47,158 nucleotides of DNA from a virus, in the IMG/VR virus record IMGVR_UViG_3300019487_000043, positions 1 to 47,158 of that record; one strand, written 5' to 3'. Shown here piece by piece: positions 15,801 through 22,746 of the stretch (within the stretch, counting starts at the first letter, position 1; every line of letters starts with the position of its first letter). The notes beneath the pieces are model-generated. The model did not search any database, had not been told where the DNA came from, and worked only from the letters and a program-made list of their open reading frames with translations. Made by a program: the position numbers and the translations under genes.

Positions 15801-16914
15801 TCTGCTCCGCTTCGGTCGCGTTGAAGACTGCGTCCGCGTACTCAACCCAGCCGCGCTGCCCTTCCTTGATGAGGCGCTCGTTTTGGTCATTCAGCTTCTT
15901 CAGCTCGGCTTCGGTCGCGCGGAACTTGTCGGCCGCGGCCGCACTATTCGTCCCCATGTCGGCCAGGCCACGCGCGGAGGCTGAGGTGTTACGGGCCACC
16001 TCGCGCGTGCTCTCGTCGAGCGCTTCCACGGCGCTGGTCGCAGACGCTGCGGCCGGTGCCACGCCGATCAAGCTGGCAACCCATTGCTTGCCGGCCGCCG
16101 CAGCATCGAGGAGTCCTGCATACCAGCGCGTAGCCGCCTTGTCCGCGTCCTGCGCCCAGGTGGCCACCTGCTGGCCGCTCTTGACGATCTCGGCCCCGAT
16201 GTGGGCCAACGTTTGGCCGACACTCTGCCGGACGTTGTTCCACGCGGTGGTGACTTTTGCCAGTTCCTGCGCCTGGCTGAGCTGCTCCTGAGTCAACGCG
16301 GCGACGGTTCCCTTCGTCGCTTCCATCGTGGCTTGGTAGAGGGCTTGGGCTCGGGCGGCCACCGTCAGGCGGTCCGCCGTGGTACCTATGGACGCGGCAT
16401 AGGTCTCGTACGCCGCCTTCGCGTCGATCATGATCTCGGCGGACCGCAGGCCACGCGCATTGTTCTCGGCGATCGCGGAGGTGATCCGATTGAACGCCTC
16501 GCCCACGCTGGTCCCCATCAACGTCGCCTGGGCCGTGGCTACCTCCATCAGGCTGACGAGCTGCTCCGGAGCGAGCCCCGCCTGGAGGCCCCGCACGGCC
16601 TGGATCATCACGTCGCTGGTGTCGACGATGCCGCGAGACGCCTTCTGCATCGCGGCCAGCATGGCGTCGCCGTGGACGCCCAGCGACGCCGTCAGCCTGG
16701 AGAAGGCCTCTTCCTGGCGGGTCGTCTGGACGCCGACCTCGAAGAGTTCCTTGCCGATCTGGACGACCTGCTGAACGATGGCGGATATCCCGCCGCCCAG
16801 GGCAACGCCAGACGCGATCTCCGCGATGCTCCGAATCGAGTCCCGGACGCTGTAGGCGGTGCGCGCGGCATCCTCGCCCCCCTGCGTCCGGTAGACGATA
16901 CTGACTTCAGGCAC
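12823..16914 (-). CDS. Tail tape measure protein
   Basis: 1363 residues, by far the longest gene, from a GTG two bases after the end of the frameshift product. The N-terminal half is helical with TMP-style segments (RQEEAFSRLTASLGVHGDAM, LYQATMEATKGTVAALTQEQ). A Gly/Ala-rich hydrophobic region lies at about 650-725 (GIGGLVGLAVGGGIGFVASG). Helices rich in Ala and Gln follow, including a poly-Ala tract near the C-terminus. Residues of about 350-466 contain three tandem about 41-residue units sharing AEVAINDRARA. It sets tail length and is ejected through the membrane. Its size predicts a tail near 200 nm by the usual 1.5 angstrom per residue rule. Confidence 0.95.
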   Translation of the reverse strand: MPEVSIVYRTQGGEDAARTAYSVRDSIRSIAEIASGVALGGGISAIVQQVVQIGKELFEVGVQTTRQEEAFSRLTASLGVHGDAMLAAMQKASRGIVDTSDVMIQAVRGLQAGLAPEQLVSLMEVATAQATLMGTSVGEAFNRITSAIAENNARGLRSAEIMIDAKAAYETYAASIGTTADRLTVAARAQALYQATMEATKGTVAALTQEQLSQAQELAKVTTAWNNVRQSVGQTLAHIGAEIVKSGQQVATWAQDADKAATRWYAGLLDAAAAGKQWVASLIGVAPAAASATSAVEALDESTREVARNTSASARGLADMGTNSAAAADKFRATEAELKKLNDQNERLIKEGQRGWVEYADAVFNATEAEQKAEVAINDRARALEAAMLEKNTAGWVAYAEAAFAATEAEQKAEVAINDRARAQEQALLDKDVSGWVAYAEAVFAATEREQLAEVAINDRARAMETATAKAAAAAAATGVWVDVGKGIEGAFLSILDTGDKLVTGLIQGTLDIGDAFADLGQKLLANFVNVVIRQVFEPVLQAAASFVTGLLQMVTGAAGGGAASFAQASAQFGGFAPGAPGGTGAGGGGFGFGGIMDFGTSIISGVQNLPSIWNAAIQGWEAFSISLRIGASATDALSAGWSTLVQNLGSGVSTLGTVAAGLGAIYSLYSSITALSEGRTGAGIGGLVGLAVGGGIGFVASGFNPLGALFGAAIGGAAGGLFGGLFDEDWDLIHQLRSQQRERTGNATLDQTLDRIVGAESLDALVHNFQQSMAGTGTRLGDALLQMVTNYPGKTIFEDEVFNLAPEIAAGLAEFLRGEGFTPAEFSSGRVNSIGELLAASGLENWEALLEGLNAFIQVMQTAEENLQGLQGLSLDNLQKNAITFFETLRIAGTLGEMGFDAAAENIKAQLRAIAEGVEGGLEAIRQAAVDAVMADPTQLLRLVDVSQWQRDGEELEDTTARVGAALFELGLMMRGLEAEIAALQGTGPDVVEALRNAQAAIDEQLAGIVEAAATATDPSDILALAQQAYDLVRARYELEIQAVQSLMQEIQERTASIAQAGNTLAQNADWLMQAGIDLGQLGNMMAEFGRTMPTFAAKITALDAAIELFAASLGGAGQTGDINQILMGIVDSFQAAMTLMDPGQRLDALAAVMNSVGALLASLPEEQRDALLSAFGPEVRILVEAIQQAAAEQAAAAAAAAQQLQELLAGSGALTAENFIVQALERIAVALESILTYAGQALYDAINRALQDHGLQHGTGPMGQGGGLYQLHAPEIVIGQQESRSVQSGHGYYDRTGYHDYGGHAGASGVTVSVPLVVNVDARGASPSDADEIGRRVGRGVIDEIRHGQLGEEIVLRVKRA
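15500..15870 (-). repeat. Triplicated about 123-bp unit inside the tape measure
   Basis: Three tandem units each encode about 41 residues with the shared core (A/N)ATExEQxAEVAINDRARA, separated by GWVAYAEA-type linkers. The copies differ enough to be old. Loss or gain of a unit would change tail length by a fixed step. Confidence 0.8.
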
Positions 16915-16916
16915 TG

Positions 16917-17252
16917 CTACGCCTCATCGGGGTCGTCCTGAGCGCCAGGCTCGGGGGGCGCCTCTCGCAGGGCCTTTGCCCGCTTGCGCTGGGCGAGCGA
17001 GGGGCGCCCGAGGATCTTCTCTGGGGTCACCCGGTCGCCGGATTTGAGGTGGACGTTCACCATCCAGGCCACCATCGCAGCGAAGAACTCCCGCCAGCGC
17101 TCGTCCCGCTCCTCTTGGGCCTCGAGATACTCGATGAGCTGGCCGGGGTCGGCGTTCTCGAAGGCCTCGGGCGTGATGCCGTGGCGGTACGCCCACGATT
17201 CGAGGCCATCGAGGTACGACGCTAGGGTGCCGCGCCCTGCGGCCCCTCGGCG
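16917..17252 (-). CDS. Tail assembly chaperone C-terminal extension, made by -1 frameshift (T part)
   Basis: This frame has no usable start codon but reads as a good protein (YLDGLESWAYRHGITPEAFE, then EEFFAAMVAWM-style helices) to TAG at 16917-16919, just before the tape-measure GTG. It is in the -1 frame relative to the upstream gene, and a GGGAAAC slippery heptamer in the right register lies at 17252-17258. Slippage there gives a 233-residue fusion (122 + 111 residues). This is the classic G/GT arrangement of lambda-like siphophages, whose fusion chaperones the tape measure during tail assembly. Confidence 0.85.
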   Translation of the reverse strand, partial: RRGAAGRGTLASYLDGLESWAYRHGITPEAFENADPGQLIEYLEAQEERDERWREFFAAMVAWMVNVHLKSGDRVTPEKILGRPSLAQRKRAKALREAPPEPGAQDDPDEA

Positions 17253-17617
17253 TTTCCCGAGGGGAAGCCTCGGCGCAACACAGCCATTTCGGACCGGAAC
17301 CGCTCGAGCGCGTCAGGCCCCCACGCGCCCGTCCGCATCAAGGCTTCAGTAATGCGCTCCCGTATGACAGTGATGTCCCCCCCGTTGTCCAGGTACGTGT
17401 CCAGCATGTCGAGCACCTGGTTCTCACGCAGTTGGGGGGCCGCGTGGCGGAACCCGTAGAACAGGAGCTTGCCGGGAATCTTGATCGACTGCTGTCCGAT
17501 CAGCTCCAGCCACTTCTGCGGCGGGAGCTGGAGGTCGTTCTCAAGGTCCCGCATGTCACGGGAGCGGTAAACGAGATCCCGATCCTTGTCGAGCATCACC
17601 CGGATCTTCTCAGCCAT
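17222..17617 (-). CDS. Tail assembly chaperone (G-like)
   Basis: 131 residues, helical (MAEKIRVMLDKDRDLVYRSR, QVLDMLDTYLDNGGDITVIR), with GGGGAAGG before ATG. The gene position (tail tube, this gene, frameshift extension, tape measure) is the conserved order of siphophages. Most ribosomes should end at TAG 17222-17224; a fraction shift to -1 at GGGAAAC and add the T part. The protein coats the tape measure before tube polymerisation. Confidence 0.85.
   Translation of the reverse strand: MAEKIRVMLDKDRDLVYRSRDMRDLENDLQLPPQKWLELIGQQSIKIPGKLLFYGFRHAAPQLRENQVLDMLDTYLDNGGDITVIRERITEALMRTGAWGPDALERFRSEMAVLRRGFPSGNAEGPQGAAP
17225..17258 (-). promoter_or_regulatory. Programmed -1 frameshift site (GGGAAAC plus stem-loop)
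   Basis: The heptamer GGGAAAC occupies 17258-17252 on the minus strand, read as TCG GGA AAC in frame 0, so it fits the X XXY YYZ rule exactly. About six bases downstream GGGGCCGC can pair with GCGGCACCC, giving a GC stem that could stimulate slippage. After the shift the frame continues without stop to 16917. Confidence 0.85.
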
Positions 17618-17749
17618 ATCCTTCCCCGTTGTCTGTACGTGGATCAGGCGCCGCCAGCGCTCTGCCGGATCCCTCCTTCGCTACCGAGCGCCATTCGCGA
17701 GTACCGCCAGGAGGTCGGCGTAGGGGCCGGCGGGCGGCGCGACGCCAGC

Positions 17750-18184
17750 TCATGGATACGTGTCGCGCGTGGCCTGGCCAGTGATCATCAGCTGTGCCGA
17801 ATACGTCACCACCCCGTCGAGCGGGTCGTTGACTCGGTAGTTCTGCAGGAAGCACTCGCCCGTGTACCGCACGTTGCCGGAGGTGCTCCCCGCTGGGCCG
17901 AACTGGAAGCTGATGCTGCCCCCGGCGTTCAGCACGCCGCCGTTGTTGGCGATGACACCGAGATTGGCGTCGAGTGCAGCGTCCCACTTCCCACCGATCG
18001 TGATGGACCGGCCGTTGAGGCCCGGCAGGTACGTCCGCGCGAAGCCGGGGGCCTTGTAGCCCGTCGTCTCGCCCATCGAGATGTCGCTCGGGAAGTCGAC
18101 GCTGTCCGCGTACTGCGAGATGTCCGTGAGGGTCCCCGAGGGGTTGTCCACCCGGATGTCCGTGTTGCGACCATGGACTGCCAT
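17750..18184 (-). CDS. Major tail (tube) protein, copy A
   Basis: 144 residues. Shares HGRNTxIxVD near the N-terminus and MGETTGYxAPGFARTYLPGL around residues 37-56 with the next gene upstream, so the two are paralogues. Strand-rich, ending in a domain with QNYRVNDPLDGVVTYSAQ, typical of tail-tube monomers. It lies just before the assembly chaperone. The 132 bp between it and the chaperone gene hold no convincing frame. Confidence 0.75.
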   Translation of the reverse strand: MAVHGRNTDIRVDNPSGTLTDISQYADSVDFPSDISMGETTGYKAPGFARTYLPGLNGRSITIGGKWDAALDANLGVIANNGGVLNAGGSISFQFGPAGSTSGNVRYTGECFLQNYRVNDPLDGVVTYSAQLMITGQATRDTYP

Positions 18185-18197
18185 TCGTCTCCTCCCC

Positions 18198-18920
18198 TTA
18201 CCGCCGCGCCGCTGTCACGGCGAACGTGAAGCTAGGTGTCGTGCCCGAGATCGTCCACTGCGCGCGCAGGTGCCGATTCACCGTGCCCGTCGCGGAACCC
18301 CGCTGCGAGCCGACCGCCGTCGCCGCGGTGAACGTGATCAGATCGACCCAGACGCTGTTGTCGACCGAGTGCTGGACCTTGATCGTGGCGCTGGGTGTCG
18401 ACCCCGACACCGCCGAGATGTGCAGATGGGCCACCGCGCCATTCGGCGTCGACGCAGTGTTGTCGACGTTGGCGCCGTTGCCGGTCGTGGTTTCGGCGGC
18501 GAGGTTGTGCAGCGAGATGCCACGATCGACGCCTCCGTCAGCCTGGATCGCGACGGTGATGCCGACCACGCCATCGAGCGGCGAGGTCCGGCGATACGAC
18601 GTGAGGCGCGAGAGCGCCATCTGGACGATCGCGCCCAGGGCGAGTCCATCGAAACCGCGGGTGACGACCTGGCCGGCGGCCGAGCCGAGGGCCGCGTCAA
18701 CGACCGCGTCGGTCGCCCCTGCCGCGGCGTCCCAGAACCCGCCGAGGTTGAGCGTGCCGTTGCGAAGCCCCGGCAGATACGTTCTGGCGAAACCGGGCGC
18801 TCGATACCCAGTCGTCTCGCCCATCGAGATCTGGGAGTCCGAGTCCGACTGGTTCAGGTGCTGGGAGAGATCGTACTGATCGACCAGGATCTGCGTGTTG
18901 CGGCCATGCAGGGGGCTCAT
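18198..18920 (-). CDS. Major tail (tube) protein, copy B with extra C-terminal domain
   Basis: 240 residues. The first about 130 align by eye with copy A (same MGETTGY and FARTYLPGL, later SPLDGVVGITVAIQ against DPLDGVVTYSAQ). About 100 further residues form an Ig-like beta domain (ATIKVQHSVDNSVWVDLITF). Tail-tube proteins with an added surface Ig domain are known in siphophages. Two adjacent paralogues suggest either a mixed tube or that one serves the tube and the other its end. Which is the main tube subunit is not decidable here. Confidence 0.75.
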   Translation of the reverse strand: MSPLHGRNTQILVDQYDLSQHLNQSDSDSQISMGETTGYRAPGFARTYLPGLRNGTLNLGGFWDAAAGATDAVVDAALGSAAGQVVTRGFDGLALGAIVQMALSRLTSYRRTSPLDGVVGITVAIQADGGVDRGISLHNLAAETTTGNGANVDNTASTPNGAVAHLHISAVSGSTPSATIKVQHSVDNSVWVDLITFTAATAVGSQRGSATGTVNRHLRAQWTISGTTPSFTFAVTAARR

Positions 18921-19093
18921 ACCTGGTCCTCAGCGGGTGCTGGCGCCGTGTCGGGCTCGATGACCCCCTGCTCCAGCAGCCAGGCAACAGAACTCGTCGG
19001 GAGATCGTCCACGATGGTGCCCGGCTCGGCCCGCTTGGTCCCGTAGTCGATGCCAATCTTGACGCGATAGCGCGTGGGCTTTTTCGTGCTCAT
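18917..19093 (-). CDS. Small protein before tail-tube gene
   Basis: 58 residues (MSTKKPTRYRVKIGIDYGTK, then a short acidic helix and Pro-rich tail). ATGA overlaps at both ends. The size, and a motif reading VAWLLEQGVIEP, are typical of small head-tail junction proteins that accompany tail-completion genes. Function unknown. Confidence 0.65.
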   Translation of the reverse strand: MSTKKPTRYRVKIGIDYGTKRAEPGTIVDDLPTSSVAWLLEQGVIEPDTAPAPAEDQV

Positions 19094-19554
19094 GCCGCGA
19101 GCGCCTCCTCGATCGATGCCATGAAGCTCTGGCGGAGAATTCCCAGTCGGCCAGTCATGTCCCCATAGGCGCTTCCGATCACACGGTCGCGGTAGGGCTC
19201 GACGACGGTGACCAGGCCGCCGAGGGTGTGGTCGGCCAGCATGGCCTTCATGAGGTCCGCGTAGACGCGCGCGATCCACCGCGAGCGCGGCGTGATGTCG
19301 TCGCCCTGGACGTAGACGAAGACGTCGAATACCAGGTTGTGCACGTAGCGGCCCTTGTAAGCCCGATACCCCGTTTCGTCGCCTTCACCGCCCGCATCGA
19401 CGATCCAGTGGGGGTAGTCGTTGACCTGCTCGATCTCGAGGTAGTCCCGATGGACGCGGCCGCCGGCGCTCGTGTAGTAGCCGTTCCCAGGGTCGATCGC
19501 GTTCAGCAGATCGACGACCTTCTCGTACACCTGATCCTCTTTCGGCTCAGACAT
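19090..19554 (-). CDS. Tail terminator/completion-type protein
   Basis: 154 residues. Starts with a helix (KEDQVYEKVVDLLNAIDPGN), followed by beta segments (HNLVFDVFVYVQGD) and a C-terminal helix. Shape and location between gp10-like and tail-tube genes match siphophage tail terminators, which close the tube at the head end. Assignment is by context and general look, not by a diagnostic motif. Confidence 0.65.
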   Translation of the reverse strand: MSEPKEDQVYEKVVDLLNAIDPGNGYYTSAGGRVHRDYLEIEQVNDYPHWIVDAGGEGDETGYRAYKGRYVHNLVFDVFVYVQGDDITPRSRWIARVYADLMKAMLADHTLGGLVTVVEPYRDRVIGSAYGDMTGRLGILRQSFMASIEEALAA

Positions 19555-20065
19555 CGCCGAGCGCCTCTGCGACGCGGCGATTCGCCGCCGCGGTCAGGGG
19601 ACCGATGGAGGCCTCAGCCGCGCGCTCGTAGAAGGGGACCGCCCGGGTGCCAGGGTGATACTTCACACGGGCTGCGTAGACCGTCTCCCCGCCAATGCTG
19701 AATCGGAGAGCGCGCGCTCCACGACCACCAGCGCGCTGGACACCGCGCCGCTGTCGCGCGGAGAGCCCACGCGGTTCGATGTTTTCTCGAGGGCCCGTGC
19801 CTAGCGCTACGAACCGAGCCCGAAATGCGTCAGGGCCCGTGGCCCGGATCACGCCGCGCCAGCCCCCGAGGAGCATCTCCGCGCGGACCTCCCCAGTGAT
19901 CGACGCCTGGAGCCGCCCCGTCCGCCTGGGAGCGTGCCGGCGCACCAGCGGCACCGCGATCGCGACCGCGTCTTCCATGATCAGCCGCTGGGTCGCGCGC
20001 AGCCGCTCCGGGTCGATCGTTTCGAGGCCGCTGACGACGACTTCGACGAGGGGGGGTTGGGCCAT
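19547..20065 (-). CDS. HK97 gp10-like head-tail joining protein
   Basis: 172 residues from the ATG overlapping the upstream TGA. Features of the HK97-gp10 family: an N-terminal strand (LVEVVVSGLETIDPERLRAT), a helix, the RRHAPRRTGRLQASI motif (the APxxTGxLxxSI signature of this family), and the late VKYHPGTRAVPFYERAAE (family H-PG-tr--PF). It joins head and tail. The overlap with the next gene is 8 bp. Confidence 0.85.
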   Translation of the reverse strand: MAQPPLVEVVVSGLETIDPERLRATQRLIMEDAVAIAVPLVRRHAPRRTGRLQASITGEVRAEMLLGGWRGVIRATGPDAFRARFVALGTGPRENIEPRGLSARQRRGVQRAGGRGARALRFSIGGETVYAARVKYHPGTRAVPFYERAAEASIGPLTAAANRRVAEALGDV

Positions 20066-20757
20066 CAGCCGACCCGCTCGTCCGCATAGAACCGGAGGAG
20101 ATTGACCGCTTTCCAGGGCATCACGTAGCCGCTCGGCGTCGCATAGGTGACCTGACTTCCCGCCTGGCCAAACCCGAGCTGCTGGACCGTCGTCAGCTGC
20201 TTCTGCTGGTCGCGCGCGTATAGTTCTTGGACCACATACTTGCAAGCGCGCTGGATCGGTCCGGGAATGGGCTCATCATAGCCACAGGACAGCGTCAGGA
20301 GGACGTTGTAAGGATTCAGCGCGCTCAGCGGACACCACCCGCGATAGCGGTAGAGGCGATCCGCGTGGACGATCACATCTTTATCAGCGGGGTCGCCGTC
20401 GGCTTCGCTCGTCCAGAGCGTCTGCAGCTCTCCGTCTACCGTGACCGTCAGCGTGTCGCCCAGACTCACCGGATAGGTAAGTCTCTTCCCGGAGAGGGTG
20501 ACCCCGCGGAGATAGAGCACACGGCCGCTCCTCGGCCCTTCAATCCTCTCGTTCGTCAAGGCGACTTTCTTGAGCGGGCGTCGGCACCAGTCGTCGCAGT
20601 GCGTGGAGGCGTCGTTGATCGACACCTCGATGTCGGTGTCCGCCTCGGCCGATTTGATGTTCAGGAACGCCTTGGCGTCGCCGAGGGTGATCAGCGCGTT
20701 GGGGTTTAGGGGCATGAGGGCGATGATGCCGACGAGCGCGAGGGATCCGATGCGCAT
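20065..20757 (-). CDS. Head-tail connector (phage gp6-like)
   Basis: 230 residues. ALITLGDAKAFLNI plus a following acidic loop and LTLSCGYDEPIPGPIQRACK (the usual Gly-Tyr..P..ik.A motif) are characteristic of gp6-like connectors. The ATG at 20757 has GAGGA five bases upstream but adds a hydrophobic N-terminus; the ATG at 20715 gives the start expected for the family. I keep the longer form because of its ribosome site, with that caveat. It docks on the portal and receives the tail. Confidence 0.8.
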   Translation of the reverse strand: MRIGSLALVGIIALMPLNPNALITLGDAKAFLNIKSAEADTDIEVSINDASTHCDDWCRRPLKKVALTNERIEGPRSGRVLYLRGVTLSGKRLTYPVSLGDTLTVTVDGELQTLWTSEADGDPADKDVIVHADRLYRYRGWCPLSALNPYNVLLTLSCGYDEPIPGPIQRACKYVVQELYARDQQKQLTTVQQLGFGQAGSQVTYATPSGYVMPWKAVNLLRFYADERVG

Positions 20758-20784
20758 GGTCCTCGCGCCCGTCAGAACTTCTCC

Positions 20785-21228
20785 TTACCCCACGACCTCG
20801 TCGACGCTGGCCGCGTGCGCAGGCGTGTAGCGCGCGTCCATGCCGAAGAGGTACGCAGCCAGATCAGCGCCAGCTGTCGTGAGCGTGCACGAGAGCCGCA
20901 CGAACCGGAAGCCGCCGTTGACGTCGAGCTCCTCGGCCAGGCAGTTGATGAACGCCTGCTTGTTGCTGTCGGTCCCAGCCTGGGTCATCTGGGTCATGGC
21001 TTTACCGGTGACATCCTTGGCGCCGGTACCGCTGCCGTCTGTCGCCTGTTCGAGCTTGGCGTCAAGGACACCGTTCGTCACGAAGTCACCGACGGCGACG
21101 AAGCCCAGTAGACTCTCGTACTTCGAGGCATCCACCCAGGCTGTGGTGACGGTGCTCGCCGCATAGGCGTCCGCGTCGATCACCCCGAGCAGGGTGACTC
21201 GCTGGCTTGGCTTGACGTTCGGATTCAT
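20785..21228 (-). CDS. Head-associated protein downstream of capsid
   Basis: 147 residues with a strong AAGGAGGGG; two adjacent ATGs are possible and the second has better spacing. Contains LGVIDADAYAASTVTTAWVD and KYESLLGFVAVGDFVTNGVL, features of small phage head or decoration proteins found right after capsid genes. Likely a capsid decoration or stabilising protein, by context. Confidence 0.65.
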   Translation of the reverse strand: MNPNVKPSQRVTLLGVIDADAYAASTVTTAWVDASKYESLLGFVAVGDFVTNGVLDAKLEQATDGSGTGAKDVTGKAMTQMTQAGTDSNKQAFINCLAEELDVNGGFRFVRLSCTLTTAGADLAAYLFGMDARYTPAHAASVDEVVG

Positions 21229-21238
21229 CATCCCCTCC

Positions 21239-22510
21239 TTACCGCGCCGCGAGCGTGATGAAGCTCGACTGGCTCGACTGGCTGTTGGGCTGGGTGACCG
21301 CCGCACTCAGGAACGGCTGCCCGCCGAGGCGGAACGTCCAGCGGAACGCCGAGGCGTTGAAGTCGAAATACAGATGAATCGAGGTGGCGAAGCGCACGCC
21401 GCCTGCGCGCCGGAGCAGGTAATAGCCGTTGAGGTCGATCAGGCTGATGTCGCCGACGTCCCCCAACGCGGAGCAGTGGCGCGAAAACCGGATCGGAACG
21501 CCGAGCAACATGCCACTCGGCGCCTGCTGGAGGCCCTGGTTCTGGGCCTGCCAGGCCGGCTCGTTGCCGATCTTGAGATCCACGAGCTGGGGCACTGAAT
21601 CCCGGGTCATGACCCAGAGCCAGTTGCTCCCGGGGTTGTCGAGCATCCGCGCGTACATCTTCAGCACGTTCTTGGCGACGATCGTGTCGGCCGTCTGACC
21701 GCCCTCCGCCGCCTGAGTGATGAGGCACGGGGCGTTGAGCCAGCCGAGCGGCTGACCGGCACCGGTCCCGCGCATGATGGCGTCGGAGGCCTTCCACTGG
21801 ATCGCCCGGCCCGCTCCGCGCACGAGGCGGCTGGAGGTCAGCGGCGCGTCCTCGAGTTCCTCCTCGGTGGCCGAGGCAAAGGCATAGAGCTCATGAATCC
21901 GCAGCTGGCTCGGGTCGGTGACCAGCCTCGAGGGAGTCATCGCCGACGCCTCGGCCCGCCACTTCGCCTGGATGCCGGTGGCGCCCCACGGTGTGGACTC
22001 GTCGCGCACCCAGTTGACCGCGTTCCGCTCGGTGTCCTCGACGAAGACCAAGCCTTGGAGATCCGTGGGCTCGAAGGCGATGTCCCAGATCCCATCGCGG
22101 ACTGCCGGCGGGACCATGTAGCCTTCCTGAGAGTGGCCCTCCTCGTGGTATGGCGACGACGGCGCAGCAGCCCCGATCTGACTCAGCGCCATCAGGCGCT
22201 GGTCGACCCTGCCGCCTGGAATGCACGCCGCACGGACCGACCTCGCGAAGTCAGCCGCCGTCGCGAACCCTCGCATGGGGTCCTGCTCGCCGCGGTCGGT
22301 CACCTGGATCGAGCTGACCGCGGATGCCTGGCGCTCGGCCTCGAACTGCGCTTCGTACCGGGCCAGGTCCGCGTTGATCTGGGCCACCTCGGCCTTGATG
22401 GCGTCGTGCCGAGCGCGGCCTTCGTCGGTCAGCGGAGCATCGAGAAGGGCACCGGACTCCCTGAGCAGGTCCGCTCGCCTCTGCTGGAGGACCCTGTAGT
22501 TGCCGCGCAT
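21239..22510 (-). CDS. Major capsid protein, HK97 fold
   Basis: 423 residues. The N-terminal about 80 residues form a charged coiled-coil delta/scaffolding domain (KAEVAQINADLARYEAQFEA), expected to be removed by the upstream protease. The remainder has HK97-family landmarks: the RGTGAGQPLGWLNAP motif at about 250, SNWLWVMTRDSVPQLVDLKI, LLGVPIRFSRHCSALGDVGD and a C-terminal beta segment. Self-assembles into the head. Its SD (GGGGAG) lies inside the 3' arm of an 11-bp hairpin (22519-22550), suggesting translational control. Confidence 0.93.
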   Translation of the reverse strand: MRGNYRVLQQRRADLLRESGALLDAPLTDEGRARHDAIKAEVAQINADLARYEAQFEAERQASAVSSIQVTDRGEQDPMRGFATAADFARSVRAACIPGGRVDQRLMALSQIGAAAPSSPYHEEGHSQEGYMVPPAVRDGIWDIAFEPTDLQGLVFVEDTERNAVNWVRDESTPWGATGIQAKWRAEASAMTPSRLVTDPSQLRIHELYAFASATEEELEDAPLTSSRLVRGAGRAIQWKASDAIMRGTGAGQPLGWLNAPCLITQAAEGGQTADTIVAKNVLKMYARMLDNPGSNWLWVMTRDSVPQLVDLKIGNEPAWQAQNQGLQQAPSGMLLGVPIRFSRHCSALGDVGDISLIDLNGYYLLRRAGGVRFATSIHLYFDFNASAFRWTFRLGGQPFLSAAVTQPNSQSSQSSFITLAAR

Positions 22511-22518
22511 CTTGTCGT

Positions 22519-22550
22519 CTCCCCGGCGCCGGTGGGCTCGCGCCGGGGAG
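22519..22550 (-). promoter_or_regulatory. Hairpin occluding the capsid ribosome binding site
   Basis: On the minus strand CTCCCCGGCGC (22550-22540) pairs perfectly with GCGCCGGGGAG (22529-22519) over a 10-nt loop. The last six bases of the 3' arm, GGGGAG, are the Shine-Dalgarno of the capsid gene, eight bases before its ATG. An 11-bp GC helix would block initiation unless opened by a ribosome, protein or processing. A factor-independent terminator is unlikely because no T tract follows. Confidence 0.7.
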
Positions 22551-22582
22551 AACAAAGAGGCGCGCGTCTACCGGGCGCCTCT
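22551..22582 (-). terminator. Second hairpin in capsid leader (weak terminator-like)
   Basis: AGAGGCGC (22582-22575) pairs with GCGCCTCT (22563-22556) with an 11-nt loop, then TTGTT. It directly precedes the SD hairpin. It could be an attenuating terminator between the protease and capsid genes, or part of a stabilising leader. Confidence 0.5.
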
Positions 22583-22641
22583 CGAAATCGTCTTCGCGTG
22601 AGGTCACCCGTAGGCGCGCGCCCCTCAGCGGAGGCCGCTTC

Positions 22642-22707
22642 CTACGTCACTCTCGCCTCATCCGGCTCGGCGGCCGGCTTGCCGACGAGAGCCTGCTCGA
22701 ACGTCAC
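22642..22707 (-). CDS. Possible 21-codon leader peptide before capsid
   Basis: GTG at 22707 opens 21 codons (VTFEQALVGKPAAEPDEARV...) ending TAG at 22642. It sits just downstream of a possible promoter and upstream of the two capsid-leader hairpins, where a translated leader could control folding. No clear SD; low confidence. Confidence 0.3.
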   Translation of the reverse strand: MTFEQALVGKPAAEPDEARVT

Positions 22708-22735
22708 GCTACGGCCGCGCGGCCGCACGTGTCAA
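22706..22735 (-). promoter_or_regulatory. Candidate capsid promoter
   Basis: Minus strand: TTGACA (22735-22730), 18-nt spacer containing the palindrome CGGCCGCGCGGCCG, then TAGCGT (22711-22706) as a weak -10. It is placed in the 236-bp gap between protease and capsid. The -35 is perfect, the -10 poor, so this is tentative. Confidence 0.4.
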
Positions 22736-22746
22736 GGAAATTCCCT

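Noticed and set aside
16924-17196. 90-codon leftward ORF beside the chaperone
   Set aside because: It is the wrong frame; the -1 frame reached from GGGAAAC is the one with natural protein sequence.
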